A stretch of DNA of 64,000 nt from an uncultured Gammaproteobacteria bacterium (GCA_937967995.1 CALBTB010000011.1:1-64000); one strand, 5' to 3'; shown: positions 19,175-28,825, counted from the first letter of the stretch. Numbers and translations: made by a program. Notes: a model not told the origin generated them from the sequence alone.

Positions 19175-19696
19175 TCAGTTTACCAGCACAGCCAGAAGTG
19201 CGTGTATCAGTGTCTTTACATCTTCGGATTCACGTGCATCAATCTCAAACACGGGGAATATCTGGTTACGTTTGTACAGACATTCGTGAAACATGCTGAT
19301 ATCGGTGCTGTGCTTGTTGATATCACATTTTGTCAGTCCGATGACGGTACCGGTCTGTTCGATAAATTCGGAAAAGGCATCCAGATAGCGTTCAAGTTCA
19401 TCAATGGCCTGGGGGTGGTCCTTGTTAACCAGTATTACCAGACCAATGCCACCGGTGGTCAAAATATTCCACATGAAGTTGAAGCGTTCCTGGCCGGGTG
19501 TTCCATACAGGTGGATGCGGGTGCCATCTTCCAGGGTGATGTAACTGTAATCCATGGCGACGGTGGTCTTTTCCTTGATTTCAATTGATTCATCAGTGCA
19601 TTGCACATCGGTTCCTACCGGCGGGATCTCACTGATTGAACCTATGGCGGTGGTTTTGCCGGCGCCTACCGGACCTGTAAAGATTATTTTATCCAT
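19175..19696 (-). CDS. MglA-like small GTPase
   Basis: 173 residues. The G1 loop is GPVGAGKTT (8-16); G3 is GTPGQERF (65-72), with TPGQ in place of the Ras DxxGQ, as in MglA-type bacterial GTPases; G4 is TKCD (122-125). The protein should be a cytoplasmic molecular switch. Bacterial relatives set cell polarity or pilus activity. The adjacent roadblock genes would supply its activator, and the divergent Chp operon suggests that type IV pili or another surface-responsive system is the target. It starts 2 bp after the stop of the upstream pseudo-receiver gene. Confidence 0.85.
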   Translation of the reverse strand: MDKIIFTGPVGAGKTTAIGSISEIPPVGTDVQCTDESIEIKEKTTVAMDYSYITLEDGTRIHLYGTPGQERFNFMWNILTTGGIGLVILVNKDHPQAIDELERYLDAFSEFIEQTGTVIGLTKCDINKHSTDISMFHECLYKRNQIFPVFEIDARESEDVKTLIHALLAVLVN

Positions 19697-19698
19697 AT

Positions 19699-20697
19699 CT
19701 AGAGATACTTCTTCAGTGTTAATCGATCAGCAATTCGGGATAGCAGTCCCTGCTTTTCAGCGGGAACCTGTCTGGTATCAGAACCTGCTGTAGGTTGGGT
19801 AATGGAGTCATCATCAATAATGCCAACTGCATAGGCTGCGTTATAGAAGTTGATAATATCGTCGATGGGTATCTTGCTCAGTCTTTGCAGCTCATTTATG
19901 GAGCAGGTATTTTTGGCCAGTATGGCGGCCAGTTTGAAATATTCCGCCTTGAAATCGTGGCGAGTGAAATTTGGCCAGGCTTTGAGCTTAAATGGTTTAT
20001 CGATACTGTGACCGGACAACAGGCGACCCTGAGAACAGATAATTCCGCTCGACCAGAGAAAATTATGCAGAGAGATCATTGTCAGATCATTACTGTGAAC
20101 GGAAAAATTATCCGTCGACAGGTCACGAATAGAAAGCTGCTCAAGCGCGAGGCTGGCAATCTGCCTTAACTGATCCTGGCTGGCATTGGTAGCAAGACTG
20201 TGTTTAATACCGTCTATGTAGAGACTCGGATAGTCATCACAGGACACTTCAATTACCCGGCCCTGTTTGCGCGTGTCTATCAATACATTGAATAGTGTAT
20301 CCGTCAGTGGCTCAATCGGTTTTGCCTGCGGACTGTTTTCGGCGAATTGTCGTGATTTCTTAATCTGGGTTTGCATCAAGGTGAACAGGCGCTTTAGCAG
20401 TGACTTGATGCTGGATAATTCAAGCGGCTTGACAACGGATATGACATTTTTACCGGTATGATGCCGGGTCGACAGAATCACTTTGACCTGGCCAGGCCGC
20501 GATAATTTAAGCAATGATCGACTACCCTGCCCATCATCATCCAGAATGAGCAGATGAGCATGTTCAGGAGCGCTGTCTTCAAGACGAAACATAACGCCTT
20601 CAAGGCTCAATAACTTGATCGCCGTGTTGAGTACAACACTGTCTTCCTGCTGCAGATCTGAATGAGAAATTATCAGCGTAGAGTCTAACGATGTCAT
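19699..20697 (-). CDS. Unknown protein with receiver-like N-terminus, GTPase cluster
   Basis: 332 residues. The N-terminal about 115 residues resemble a degenerate CheY-type receiver: strand-like LIISHS, acidic HLLILDDDGQ in place of the phosphorylation loop, and VVKPLELSSIKSLLKRL like the conserved Lys-Pro region. The middle is of unknown fold. The C-terminus (about 250-300) has a helical segment (FKLAAILAKNTCSINELQRL) like a small winged-helix or DUF4388-type end. First gene of the GTPase/roadblock cluster, 2 bp from the GTPase. It may recruit the GTPase to the chemosensory machinery. No family name is claimed. Confidence 0.6.
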   Translation of the reverse strand: MTSLDSTLIISHSDLQQEDSVVLNTAIKLLSLEGVMFRLEDSAPEHAHLLILDDDGQGSRSLLKLSRPGQVKVILSTRHHTGKNVISVVKPLELSSIKSLLKRLFTLMQTQIKKSRQFAENSPQAKPIEPLTDTLFNVLIDTRKQGRVIEVSCDDYPSLYIDGIKHSLATNASQDQLRQIASLALEQLSIRDLSTDNFSVHSNDLTMISLHNFLWSSGIICSQGRLLSGHSIDKPFKLKAWPNFTRHDFKAEYFKLAAILAKNTCSINELQRLSKIPIDDIINFYNAAYAVGIIDDDSITQPTAGSDTRQVPAEKQGLLSRIADRLTLKKYL

Positions 20698-20890
20698 TTA
20701 TTTGTTTGCCGCTTATCTTTTCTTAACCTATTGACTATCGGATGCATAAACGGGATTAACGACCCGGAAACTGTGACAGTTAACTCAAAATACGAGGGTG
20801 GAAATCTGCTGATGTCCTTGACCAAAAACTCGTCATGGCCTGTTGTTAATACAGCACAATATTTGTTGAAAAATGGCATGGAAAATAATT

Positions 20891-20907
20891 TGTTACACAA
20901 TGTTACA
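20891..20907. promoter_or_regulatory. Direct repeat TGTTACA, 10-bp spacing
   Basis: TGTTACA occurs at 20891-20897 and 20901-20907, one helical turn apart. It lies in the gene-free spacer (20698-21061) between the divergent GTPase and pilG-like genes. Such spacing fits a protein binding side by side on DNA. No identity is claimed. Confidence 0.35.
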
Positions 20908-21061
20908 AATCGTACAGACGGACTGAAGCGGAGACTGTTTTAATGAGAATTGTCACACTTTTTTTTTGCCAACTGATTCAAGTACCGCAGGGCGTCGATA
21001 AAGCAACTATCATGATACAGGGTAATTTTCCTGAGCTTTTTTAGTGACTAACGAGGGGATT

Positions 21062-22069
21062 ATGCGCGATTTTCCAGTACGGCTTATTGGGGTACCAGAT
21101 AGCGATCAGTTGATACTCAAACTGATATTTTCTGCCAGTAAAAGTATTGCCGGCAGACATTTCAGCTATCAGCATGATGCTTCGAATATGAAGCATGATG
21201 CACAACTGGTCATCATTGAAAACGCTAATCAAAACGTGGCGGGTCAGATATCCGTGTGTATCCAGGATGAAGATGACCACAACGGGCAAAAACCTCGGGC
21301 CACTATTCAGCGTCCGTTGCTGGCGACCCGCGTGCTGGGTGTGCTTGATACCGTTATGACGAATTATGAGCCACCCGTTATCGACAAACCGAAACAGACA
21401 GCACCGGTTGAGGTGGATGCGGCGCAGGAAGAAGGCGAGGATGTCATCGATTTCTGTATTTCGGAGGAGGAGGCATCAGACCTTGCGATCGTTCATGATG
21501 ACAGCCTGTCCAACCCGGCCAATTACGAACCTATTCAACCGGGTGACGATCATGAAAAGCTTACAAAAATTGTAGATTTCTTTTCCAGTCATGCGCCGCA
21601 TACCGGTAGTCAGGAAAAAACGGCGCCAATCACCCAAAAAGGTGGTTCCGGGATTAAGGTACTTGTGGTCGATGACAGTCCATCGGTCAGGAAACAGCTC
21701 GAACTTGAGCTAGAGTTATACGATGTTGATGTCGATTACGCAGAGACAGCAGCCGAAGCCTTTGAATATATCGGGCGCACTGATTATAAGCTGATTCTGC
21801 TGGATGTCATGTTACCCGATGGTGACGGGTTTGCCATCTGCAAGGAAACCAAGCAGACGCATCCAGATGCAACAATCATTATGCTGACAGGCAAGTCCAC
21901 CCAGGCAGACAAAATTAAAGGAGCGATGGCAGGTTGTGATGACTATCTTGTCAAGCCGGTCGGTCGTTCAATATTTCAGGACGCGGTGGAGCAGTATATC
22001 CCAATGTGTTCTGAGTTTAGTACGTCATTAAACAACGAAAGTAACGGAGAGGTATATGTCAATAAATAA
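21062..22069 (+). CDS. Response regulator with N-terminal pseudo-receiver (PilG-like)
   Basis: 335 residues from the ATG at 21062, which follows GAGGGG; a GTG at 21044 is the alternative. The C-terminal about 120 residues form a full receiver: IKVLVVDDSPSVRKQ, the phosphoacceptor in LILLDVMLPDGDGF (Asp248), and YLVKPV. The N-terminal about 110 residues look like a second receiver that has lost its acidic and Asp residues (AQLVIIENANQN..., IQRPLLATRVLGVL), joined by an acidic linker. In Pseudomonas the first gene of this operon is pilG, a single receiver, so this looks like an enlarged PilG. It overlaps the next gene by 14 bp. Confidence 0.8.
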   Translation: MRDFPVRLIGVPDSDQLILKLIFSASKSIAGRHFSYQHDASNMKHDAQLVIIENANQNVAGQISVCIQDEDDHNGQKPRATIQRPLLATRVLGVLDTVMTNYEPPVIDKPKQTAPVEVDAAQEEGEDVIDFCISEEEASDLAIVHDDSLSNPANYEPIQPGDDHEKLTKIVDFFSSHAPHTGSQEKTAPITQKGGSGIKVLVVDDSPSVRKQLELELELYDVDVDYAETAAEAFEYIGRTDYKLILLDVMLPDGDGFAICKETKQTHPDATIIMLTGKSTQADKIKGAMAGCDDYLVKPVGRSIFQDAVEQYIPMCSEFSTSLNNESNGEVYVNK

Positions 22070-22421
22070 GGTATTGATAGTGGATGACTCGGCTGCCGAA
22101 CTGACGAGCCTGAAGAAGATCATTTCAGATGCAGGCTGCATCGTTATCAGTGCATCCAATGGCAAAGAGGCCGTTGATCTGGCCAAGGTCGAGCGGCCGG
22201 ACCTGATCTTCATGGATATCATTATGCCCGAAATGGATGGATACGAGGCAACCCGCCGCCTGAGTAATGATTTCTCAACCAAGCATATTCCGATTATTTT
22301 TGTCAGTAGCAAGGGTCAGAAAGCCGACAAACTATGGGGACAGATGCAGGGTGGTCGGGGTTATATCACCAAGCCGTACACACCTGATCAGGTGTTACAG
22401 CATATGAAGGCCTTCCAGTAA
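22056..22421 (+). CDS. pilH: Single-domain response regulator (PilH-like)
   Basis: 121 residues, a stand-alone CheY-type receiver. The acidic pair is VDD (9-11), the phosphoacceptor is in IFMDIIMPEMDGYE (Asp54), and the Lys-Pro is in YITKPYTPDQ. The sequence pattern and gene order match PilH of the Pil-Chp pathway, which acts as a phosphate sink or retraction regulator. GGAGAGG lies upstream. It starts within the end of the PilG-like gene and is followed 10 bp later by the CheW-like gene. Confidence 0.86.
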   Translation: MSINKVLIVDDSAAELTSLKKIISDAGCIVISASNGKEAVDLAKVERPDLIFMDIIMPEMDGYEATRRLSNDFSTKHIPIIFVSSKGQKADKLWGQMQGGRGYITKPYTPDQVLQHMKAFQ

Positions 22422-22431
22422 GCATAACCTG

Positions 22432-22974
22432 ATGAATCCGGAGTTATTTGAAAAGGGTGATATATCGCCACCACGTCATGGTGGCGATTCGACCGTTATG
22501 GCGGATTCAGTGTCGCAGGACACTGATACACAACTGCGGTATGGCTATCAAATCGGTACATTGCGTTTCATGCTGCCGGAGTCAGTCATCGCAGAATTAC
22601 TGATCGAGCCGTCGATATATCCTATTCCATTATCACCGGACTGGCTGTCCGGCGTGATCAATGTACGAGGCAATATCGTACCCGTGTGTAATCTTCATAC
22701 GGTGATGTCCGGACAGGTTTCCGGTGATAACCAGAAATATGTTCTGTTAGTGGACAAGCTGGCGGATTCGGTGGCAGTACTGGTGGATGCCTTGCCGAGG
22801 CCGGTGAAAATTTATGGTGAAGTAACGAACAGAGTTACAGACCAGGCACATATAGATAGTGTCCTGAATAACTACATAACAGAGGTGTTGCAGGGTGACG
22901 GGGAACAATGGTTCGTATTTGACTTGAAACAGTGTTGTCGTGACATGAAAGCTGAACAAGTTAAGCAGGGTTAA
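22432..22974 (+). CDS. pilI: CheW-like scaffold protein (PilI-like)
   Basis: 180 residues. The CheW domain follows an approximately 35-residue tail: YQIGTLRFMLPESVIAELL, WLSGVINVRGNIVPVCNL, and KYVLLVDKLADSVAVLVDALPRPVK. CheW proteins link receptors to the histidine kinase. Position between pilH and the receptor gene is that of pilI. A later ATG at 22498 would still leave the whole domain. Confidence 0.86.
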   Translation: MNPELFEKGDISPPRHGGDSTVMADSVSQDTDTQLRYGYQIGTLRFMLPESVIAELLIEPSIYPIPLSPDWLSGVINVRGNIVPVCNLHTVMSGQVSGDNQKYVLLVDKLADSVAVLVDALPRPVKIYGEVTNRVTDQAHIDSVLNNYITEVLQGDGEQWFVFDLKQCCRDMKAEQVKQG

Positions 22975-23001
22975 TACAGATACTTTAATGAGGTGAAATA
23001 A

Positions 23002-24870
23002 ATGTTAACGAAGATAAATATAGGACCACGTCTGGTAATACTGATTGCCATTCAGACGATCCTGCTGCTGACCATTGGTTTGACTGCCATTTTCAGTCTG
23101 AACTTTGCAGCTGATACCTCTGAAAAGCTGAATAAAAACGTTATCGAACAGGTTAAACTGAACCAGTTGAACGAAGTGCTGCGTGGTGACCTGCTTGAAA
23201 CGGTTGCCGCAATTGAAAATGGTAAAATTGACTGGGAGCAGGGTAAGGTTTACCTGCAAAGTGCCAAAAACCTGTTTGAGAATGACTGGGATGAGTTCAA
23301 GGAAGACAAAAACCGCGAGGAAATCGACGACATACAGGCTTCAATGGGCAAGGAACACCAGACAGTCGCAAGTGGTTTTGACAAGCTATTGACTTATATG
23401 GACCAGGGTGATGCTGTTGGTTTCAGTGACTTCGTCAATAATGAGATGATGGGCTACATCAACCCGTTCCTGCTGGAAGTTAACGAGAAAGTGAACGAGC
23501 AGCAACTCATTTCGGAACAATTATTTACAGAAGCGATTCAAAAGAACAAATCATCGTTACTGAATATGATCATTATCATGGTCACCAGTCTGCTCGCAGC
23601 CAGTATTCTTGGTTATCTCATATTCAAGTCTATTTCACGGCCGATTAAGCGTATCTCCGATACCGTGGATAAAGTCTCGGATGGTGACTATTACGCGAGA
23701 ACAGAAACCAAGGGATCGGATGAGCTGGGCCAGCTTGCCGAAGCTTTCGACCACCTGCTCGAGGATAAAGTGGCGACCCTGGTACAGGCAGAGAAAGAAA
23801 ATGAAATGCTCAACGAATCGGTTATTTCACTGCTCAATGCCGTATCGAAACTCAGTCAACGTGACCTGACCATCAAGGTACCTGTTACCGAGGATGTAAC
23901 CGGCCCGGTTGCGGACGCATTGAATCAGCTAACGACGGAAACTTCCCGCGTGTTACAGGGCGTAAGACGCATATCTGAGGAAGTTGCCAGATCCTCTGCT
24001 TTGGTTAAAGAGAAGTCAGATACTGTGATTACCGTGGCTGACCACGAAAAAGTCGAAGTCGACAAAACGGTACAGGAGCTGTCCAATACTGTTCAGGCCA
24101 TGAATGAAATCGCCTCACTGGCCCAGTCATGTAACGATGCGGCTGAGAAGGCTATCGATACTACTCACAACGCGCTGCAAACAGTAACCAGTACCGTCAA
24201 CGGTATTAACGATATTCGCAGCACAATCCACGAGACGGAAAAACGTATCAAGCGACTGGGTGAGCGCTCACAGGAAATCAGCCGGGCAGTGAATCTTATT
24301 AATAGTATCTCGGAGCGGACCCATATTCTGGCACTCAATGCCAGTATGCATGCCGCCTCGGCGGGTGAAGCCGGTAAAGGTTTTGCGGTGGTGGCTGACG
24401 AAGTACAGCGACTCGCAGAAAACGCCCGGGATGCTACAGCGCAGATATCCACACTGGTGAGCAACATTCAGGTGGAAACCGCGGATACCGTGTCCACCAT
24501 GAATAATGTGATCAGCCAGGTGGTTACCGGCACACAACTTGCGGAGCAGGCTGGTGAACAGATGCAGAAGACCAAGGAAAGTACCGAGAATCTGGTGGCA
24601 TCGGTCAAACTGATTGCCAGTAACTCACAGCACCAGGCCATGATGAGTAATGCGCTGCAGGGTCGTGCTTCAGATATTCAGGCGGGAACACGCAAGACGC
24701 TCGAGCAGCTACATGAGCAGACAATGCAGACCAATCGACTGGTGGAATTTTCCAAGAGTCTGCTCAACGCCGTACAGGTCTTCAAGTTGCCTGAATTACC
24801 AGCCAGACAACCGGAAAAATTACCAGCAAAGGGAAGCGCTGTCACGAGTCATCAACGCAAGGCTTCCTAA
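23002..24870 (+). CDS. pilJ: Methyl-accepting receptor of the Pil-Chp system (PilJ-like)
   Basis: 622 residues. TM1 is at about 9-32 and TM2 at about 186-209 around a mostly helical periplasmic domain. A HAMP domain follows (SRPIKRISDTVDKVSDGDYYARTE), then a second HAMP-like unit (LLNAVSKLSQRDLTIKVPVTE). The cytoplasmic hairpin tip is SERTHILALNASMHAASAGEAGKGFAVVADEVQRLAE, closest in pattern to PilJ rather than to flagellar receptors (Met-His-Ala-Ala replaces the usual Ile-Glu-Ala-Ala). GAGGTG precedes the ATG. No CheR- or CheB-type gene is present in the operon. Confidence 0.88.
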   Translation: MLTKINIGPRLVILIAIQTILLLTIGLTAIFSLNFAADTSEKLNKNVIEQVKLNQLNEVLRGDLLETVAAIENGKIDWEQGKVYLQSAKNLFENDWDEFKEDKNREEIDDIQASMGKEHQTVASGFDKLLTYMDQGDAVGFSDFVNNEMMGYINPFLLEVNEKVNEQQLISEQLFTEAIQKNKSSLLNMIIIMVTSLLAASILGYLIFKSISRPIKRISDTVDKVSDGDYYARTETKGSDELGQLAEAFDHLLEDKVATLVQAEKENEMLNESVISLLNAVSKLSQRDLTIKVPVTEDVTGPVADALNQLTTETSRVLQGVRRISEEVARSSALVKEKSDTVITVADHEKVEVDKTVQELSNTVQAMNEIASLAQSCNDAAEKAIDTTHNALQTVTSTVNGINDIRSTIHETEKRIKRLGERSQEISRAVNLINSISERTHILALNASMHAASAGEAGKGFAVVADEVQRLAENARDATAQISTLVSNIQVETADTVSTMNNVISQVVTGTQLAEQAGEQMQKTKESTENLVASVKLIASNSQHQAMMSNALQGRASDIQAGTRKTLEQLHEQTMQTNRLVEFSKSLLNAVQVFKLPELPARQPEKLPAKGSAVTSHQRKAS

Positions 24871-24873
24871 ACA

Positions 24874-27800
24874 ATGCGGGGAATCGCCGAAAAACGGATC
24901 AGCCTGGTCCAGGAGTTGAATCAGCTCGACAAGTGCTGTGAAGCCTTATTGTTGTCTGATCTGGAAAATCTAAATACTAATCTCAGTTATAAAAACTATG
25001 CCAGGCAACTGGCACGCATTGGCTTTGCTGCCGGTGACGAGGGGTTACAGGGCTTGCAGGATTTATGTGTACACCTGTATGCCAACTTCAAACACCTGCT
25101 GGAAATTGGATCAGTGGATTCAGCACGATTTTCACAGGCATTATCTGCCTGGGAGAAGGCGGTAAGGCAGTTCATCGAGAATCCGCAGGATACCGATGCC
25201 ATCGTTAAAATTGTTCGTGTCTGTCAAAAAGATGCATGGCCCACGCACCTGGAAGATTATGAGGTCGAGCTGATCATCAAACAGCTTGCGCAGAATGACG
25301 AACATATCGAACAGATTAATCGTCAATTAAACGGGCAGCCGGAAGCAGACATGCAGCCCGTTGCCGATGAACAGTCAAGCCTGGCGAATCTGCTGGGTGA
25401 GGAGCTGGAACATATCATCGGCGAATTCACCCAGTCATGTGTGAATAAGCGCTGTGATACACAGAATATCAAGTCCCTGATAGAAAATCTTGGCTTATAT
25501 GCAGTTTCTGTTTCAACGAACGGATTTGTTGGATTACTGGACATTATTCAGATTGTCAGGGCCGAGTTGCAGGATGCGTTGTCAAATGACGAGGCAATGC
25601 AGGCAGCGGTTTTTGATTATGTAAGCAATGTAAACAACGCCATTATTCACTACCTGCATAATGTGCAGGAGACACCCGCAACCCGGGAACTGGTCAAGGT
25701 TGTTACGCACAGCGATTGGTCTCAGAATAATTATGAGGCGGATGTTCCGTCAATTTCGCTGATGCTTTGCCCGACATATCAAGAAGAAATTACTGAAGAA
25801 GACATTGAGGCAGAAAATGAAATTGAAGCCGAACTTCAAACCGAAAACTCGCAAGATGAAGTTATAAAAGATGAGATTGAAGTTGAGCCGGATGTTGAAA
25901 TTACGGCACCAGAGCAAGCGTCATCTGAAAATCAGGCGCATTCCAGCGAAGCAAGACAGGTACCGCCTCAATATACAGAACTGGCCGAGTTAATCGGGCT
26001 GGAATTTGTTACTGAAACTACCAAGCTCATACAGCATATGCACGGCCTTGCAGAAGGGGAGCCAGGCCGTGATTCACATGAGGCGGGTATTCGGGCCTAT
26101 CCTGAGTTTTTGCAACGCTTTATCTCTGTCATTCAATCAATTGGGCTGGATGGTCTGGCCAGTGTGCTAAATGATCTTGGCGAGATACCCAATGCCATCA
26201 TTGGGGATGAAGCAATACCATCCAATGAATTACCGGAGTGGTTTGAAAAATGGGGCAGTCTGATATCGGAATACATTATGGAACCGTATGCAGAGCAACC
26301 TGTTTTACAACTCGTAAGCCATTATGATCAGGACAACCTGCCGGTTGCGTTGTCAGGTTTCAGGGATGAGTCACTGGCCGATAAATTACATGATACGAAC
26401 ATCGTTGTTGAAGATGATACACCGGATCGACCCACACAGGCCGAACCTGACGATGTATCCCTGGCACTCCCCGCTGATGTTAACCAGCAATTACTCGAGA
26501 GTCTTCTGCAGGAACTTCCACACCATACCGAACAATTTTCTGATGCGATTCACGCACTGGTCTCCGGTAAAACAGGTATGGACGGTGTGGCCAATGCCCA
26601 GCGTATAGCGCATACCCTGAAAGGGTCGGCCAACACTGTTGGCATTAAGGGTGTCGCGAACCTGACACATCATATTGAAGATATACTTGCCGCCTATTCA
26701 CGTCATGAACAGGTACCGGGACAGCAGCTTCTGCAACATCTGGTTGATGCCTCGGATGTACTGGAAATGATGTGCGAATATCTGCTGGGTACGAACCCCA
26801 GCGAGCCGGAAGAGTCGGTAACAGTACTACAGTCAATTCTTGATATTGCCAATAGCATCGATCAGCAGGGTATCGAAGCGGAAATACCGGAAAAAGAACA
26901 ATACTCCAAAACAGAAACAGTCGCTGAACCAGAGAAAGAACCTGCATCAGAATATACGAAAACCGCAGATGCCCCCAGGGTCAGCGTAGAAGCGCAATCC
27001 AGTATTCGCATACCGGCGTCGCTGGCCGATGATATGTTAAGACTCGCAGGTGAATCGATTATCCTGACAGGTCAGTTGAAGGAAACCTTGAAAAACGCTG
27101 CCAGCCAGAACCAGAGTATGCGTGAGCATGGTGACCTGTTGCAGCAACTGGTAATCGAACTGGAAAAGATTACCGATATACATGGTGTTGCGAACAAGGT
27201 TTATAGTAAAGCCAACGGCATGGATTTTGATGCGCTGGAATTTGATGAGTTCAATGAGCTGCATACGATCACACGTCGCCTGGTTGAAGCTGCCGCCGAC
27301 TCCAAGGCCATGGCATTCAATCTGGATGACCAGTTAAAAAACCTGGATACGCTGTTTTCAGAGCAGACACGTTTACAGAAAGAAAATCAGGACGTGGTTT
27401 TACAGACCCGCATGGTGCCGGTAAAAAGCGTTATCGCGCGTTTACAACGCGGTATTCGGCAGGCCTGTCGGCATACCGGCAAGCAGGCCGAGCTGGATGT
27501 GCTTGGCGGTGAGACGATGATGGATAGCAGTATTCTGCATGAACTGGTCGAACCACTCATGCATCTGATTCGCAATGCGGTTGATCATGGAATTGAAGAG
27601 CCTGAACAGCGCCAGAATCATAACAAAACCCCACACGGAAACATTCAGCTCAGGTTTGATCGCCAGGGTAACCAGATTGTTATTCAGTGTCAGGATGACG
27701 GGCGTGGTCTGGATTACGAAAAAATCCGCCAGGAAGCCATTAGACTTGGAATTTATCCGGCGGACGAGGAGATCAGCGAAGACAAATTACAACGCTGTTT

Positions 27801-28803
27801 ATTCATTGGGGGATTTACTACCCGCAAGAATATTACCCAGGTGTCCGGGCGCGGCATCGGTATGGAAGCAGTCTATAAAAATATCATCGATATGAACGGC
27901 ATAATTCGCCTTTCATCGGAGTTGGGCAAAGGGACTAAAATCGAAATCAGCCTGCCGCTGACCCTGATTTCAATTCATGGTCTGGTAATTCAGGCCAGTA
28001 ATCAAACCATTGTCCTGTCTACGCGCGGTATAGAACAGATTCTGTATCAGGATTCCGGTGAACCTATTTTTGATGATGATCACATGTTCTATGAAATTGA
28101 TGAGATGCGTTATCCCGCCAGTTATATTGAAAATATTCTTGGCCAGCCTATCGACCGGGCGCGTTTGCAGGAACAGAGCCGTCCCGTCCTGATCGTTGAA
28201 GAGGAAAGCGGCGAAAAGCGGGCATTGTTCGTCGACCGTATTGTGTCGACCCAGGATCTGGTGGTGAAGAAGCTCAGTGATTTCGTTCCGGAAATCAATG
28301 GTATCGATGGCGTCACCATATTGGGTGATGGCCGGGTCGCACCGGTGGTCGATTTACCCAAGTTACTCCGCCATTCCAACAAGCAGCACAGCCTGGATTT
28401 CATTCCGGACAATATTGCCGGCATTGAATCGAGTGCGCCGAAAGTGCTGATTGTTGATGACTCATTGAGTACACGCAATTCACTGTCGCAATTTATTTCG
28501 GACGTCGGTTACGAGGTACTTCTGGCCCGTGATGGTATCGATGCACTGGAGCGAATAGAAGAAACAAAACCGGATATCATGCTGGTTGATATGGAAATGC
28601 CAAGAATGAACGGCCTCGAGCTGACCAACCACATTCGTTCCAATAGTGAGACGCGTAGTATTCCGGTCATTATGATCACATCACGTTCCACAGTTAAACA
28701 TAAGGATGAGGCGCGCAAGGCGGGTGTCGATGTATACCTGACCAAGCCTTATTCGGAAGAAGAGTTAATTGAACACGTTGAAAGCAGGCTGGCGCAGGTC
28801 TGA
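24874..28803 (+). CDS. chpA: CheA-type hybrid histidine kinase (ChpA/PilL-like)
   Basis: 1,309 residues. Several N-terminal helical modules lack a phosphorylatable His box; an acidic linker lies at about 300-360. One canonical Hpt unit has AHTLKGSA (His580). The CheA core follows: dimerisation region, N box HLIRNAVDHGIEEPEQ (about 896), G boxes DDGRGLDY and GRGIGM, then a CheW-like domain. The C-terminal receiver has VLIVDDS, Asp1239 in MLVDMEMPRMNG, and TKPYSEEEL. Pseudomonas ChpA is far longer (about 2,470 residues) with eight Xpt units, so this is a short form. It should phosphorylate the PilG- and PilH-like regulators and its own receiver. It starts 3 bp after the pilJ stop. Confidence 0.9.
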   Translation: MRGIAEKRISLVQELNQLDKCCEALLLSDLENLNTNLSYKNYARQLARIGFAAGDEGLQGLQDLCVHLYANFKHLLEIGSVDSARFSQALSAWEKAVRQFIENPQDTDAIVKIVRVCQKDAWPTHLEDYEVELIIKQLAQNDEHIEQINRQLNGQPEADMQPVADEQSSLANLLGEELEHIIGEFTQSCVNKRCDTQNIKSLIENLGLYAVSVSTNGFVGLLDIIQIVRAELQDALSNDEAMQAAVFDYVSNVNNAIIHYLHNVQETPATRELVKVVTHSDWSQNNYEADVPSISLMLCPTYQEEITEEDIEAENEIEAELQTENSQDEVIKDEIEVEPDVEITAPEQASSENQAHSSEARQVPPQYTELAELIGLEFVTETTKLIQHMHGLAEGEPGRDSHEAGIRAYPEFLQRFISVIQSIGLDGLASVLNDLGEIPNAIIGDEAIPSNELPEWFEKWGSLISEYIMEPYAEQPVLQLVSHYDQDNLPVALSGFRDESLADKLHDTNIVVEDDTPDRPTQAEPDDVSLALPADVNQQLLESLLQELPHHTEQFSDAIHALVSGKTGMDGVANAQRIAHTLKGSANTVGIKGVANLTHHIEDILAAYSRHEQVPGQQLLQHLVDASDVLEMMCEYLLGTNPSEPEESVTVLQSILDIANSIDQQGIEAEIPEKEQYSKTETVAEPEKEPASEYTKTADAPRVSVEAQSSIRIPASLADDMLRLAGESIILTGQLKETLKNAASQNQSMREHGDLLQQLVIELEKITDIHGVANKVYSKANGMDFDALEFDEFNELHTITRRLVEAAADSKAMAFNLDDQLKNLDTLFSEQTRLQKENQDVVLQTRMVPVKSVIARLQRGIRQACRHTGKQAELDVLGGETMMDSSILHELVEPLMHLIRNAVDHGIEEPEQRQNHNKTPHGNIQLRFDRQGNQIVIQCQDDGRGLDYEKIRQEAIRLGIYPADEEISEDKLQRCLFIGGFTTRKNITQVSGRGIGMEAVYKNIIDMNGIIRLSSELGKGTKIEISLPLTLISIHGLVIQASNQTIVLSTRGIEQILYQDSGEPIFDDDHMFYEIDEMRYPASYIENILGQPIDRARLQEQSRPVLIVEEESGEKRALFVDRIVSTQDLVVKKLSDFVPEINGIDGVTILGDGRVAPVVDLPKLLRHSNKQHSLDFIPDNIAGIESSAPKVLIVDDSLSTRNSLSQFISDVGYEVLLARDGIDALERIEETKPDIMLVDMEMPRMNGLELTNHIRSNSETRSIPVIMITSRSTVKHKDEARKAGVDVYLTKPYSEEELIEHVESRLAQV

Positions 28804-28825
28804 CTGTAAAAATCAGGAGATAGGC

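Noticed and set aside
18650..20169. Plus-strand reading frames of 124-162 codons
   Set aside because: They are shadows opposite the GTPase, roadblock and pseudo-receiver genes, whose minus-strand products match known folds.
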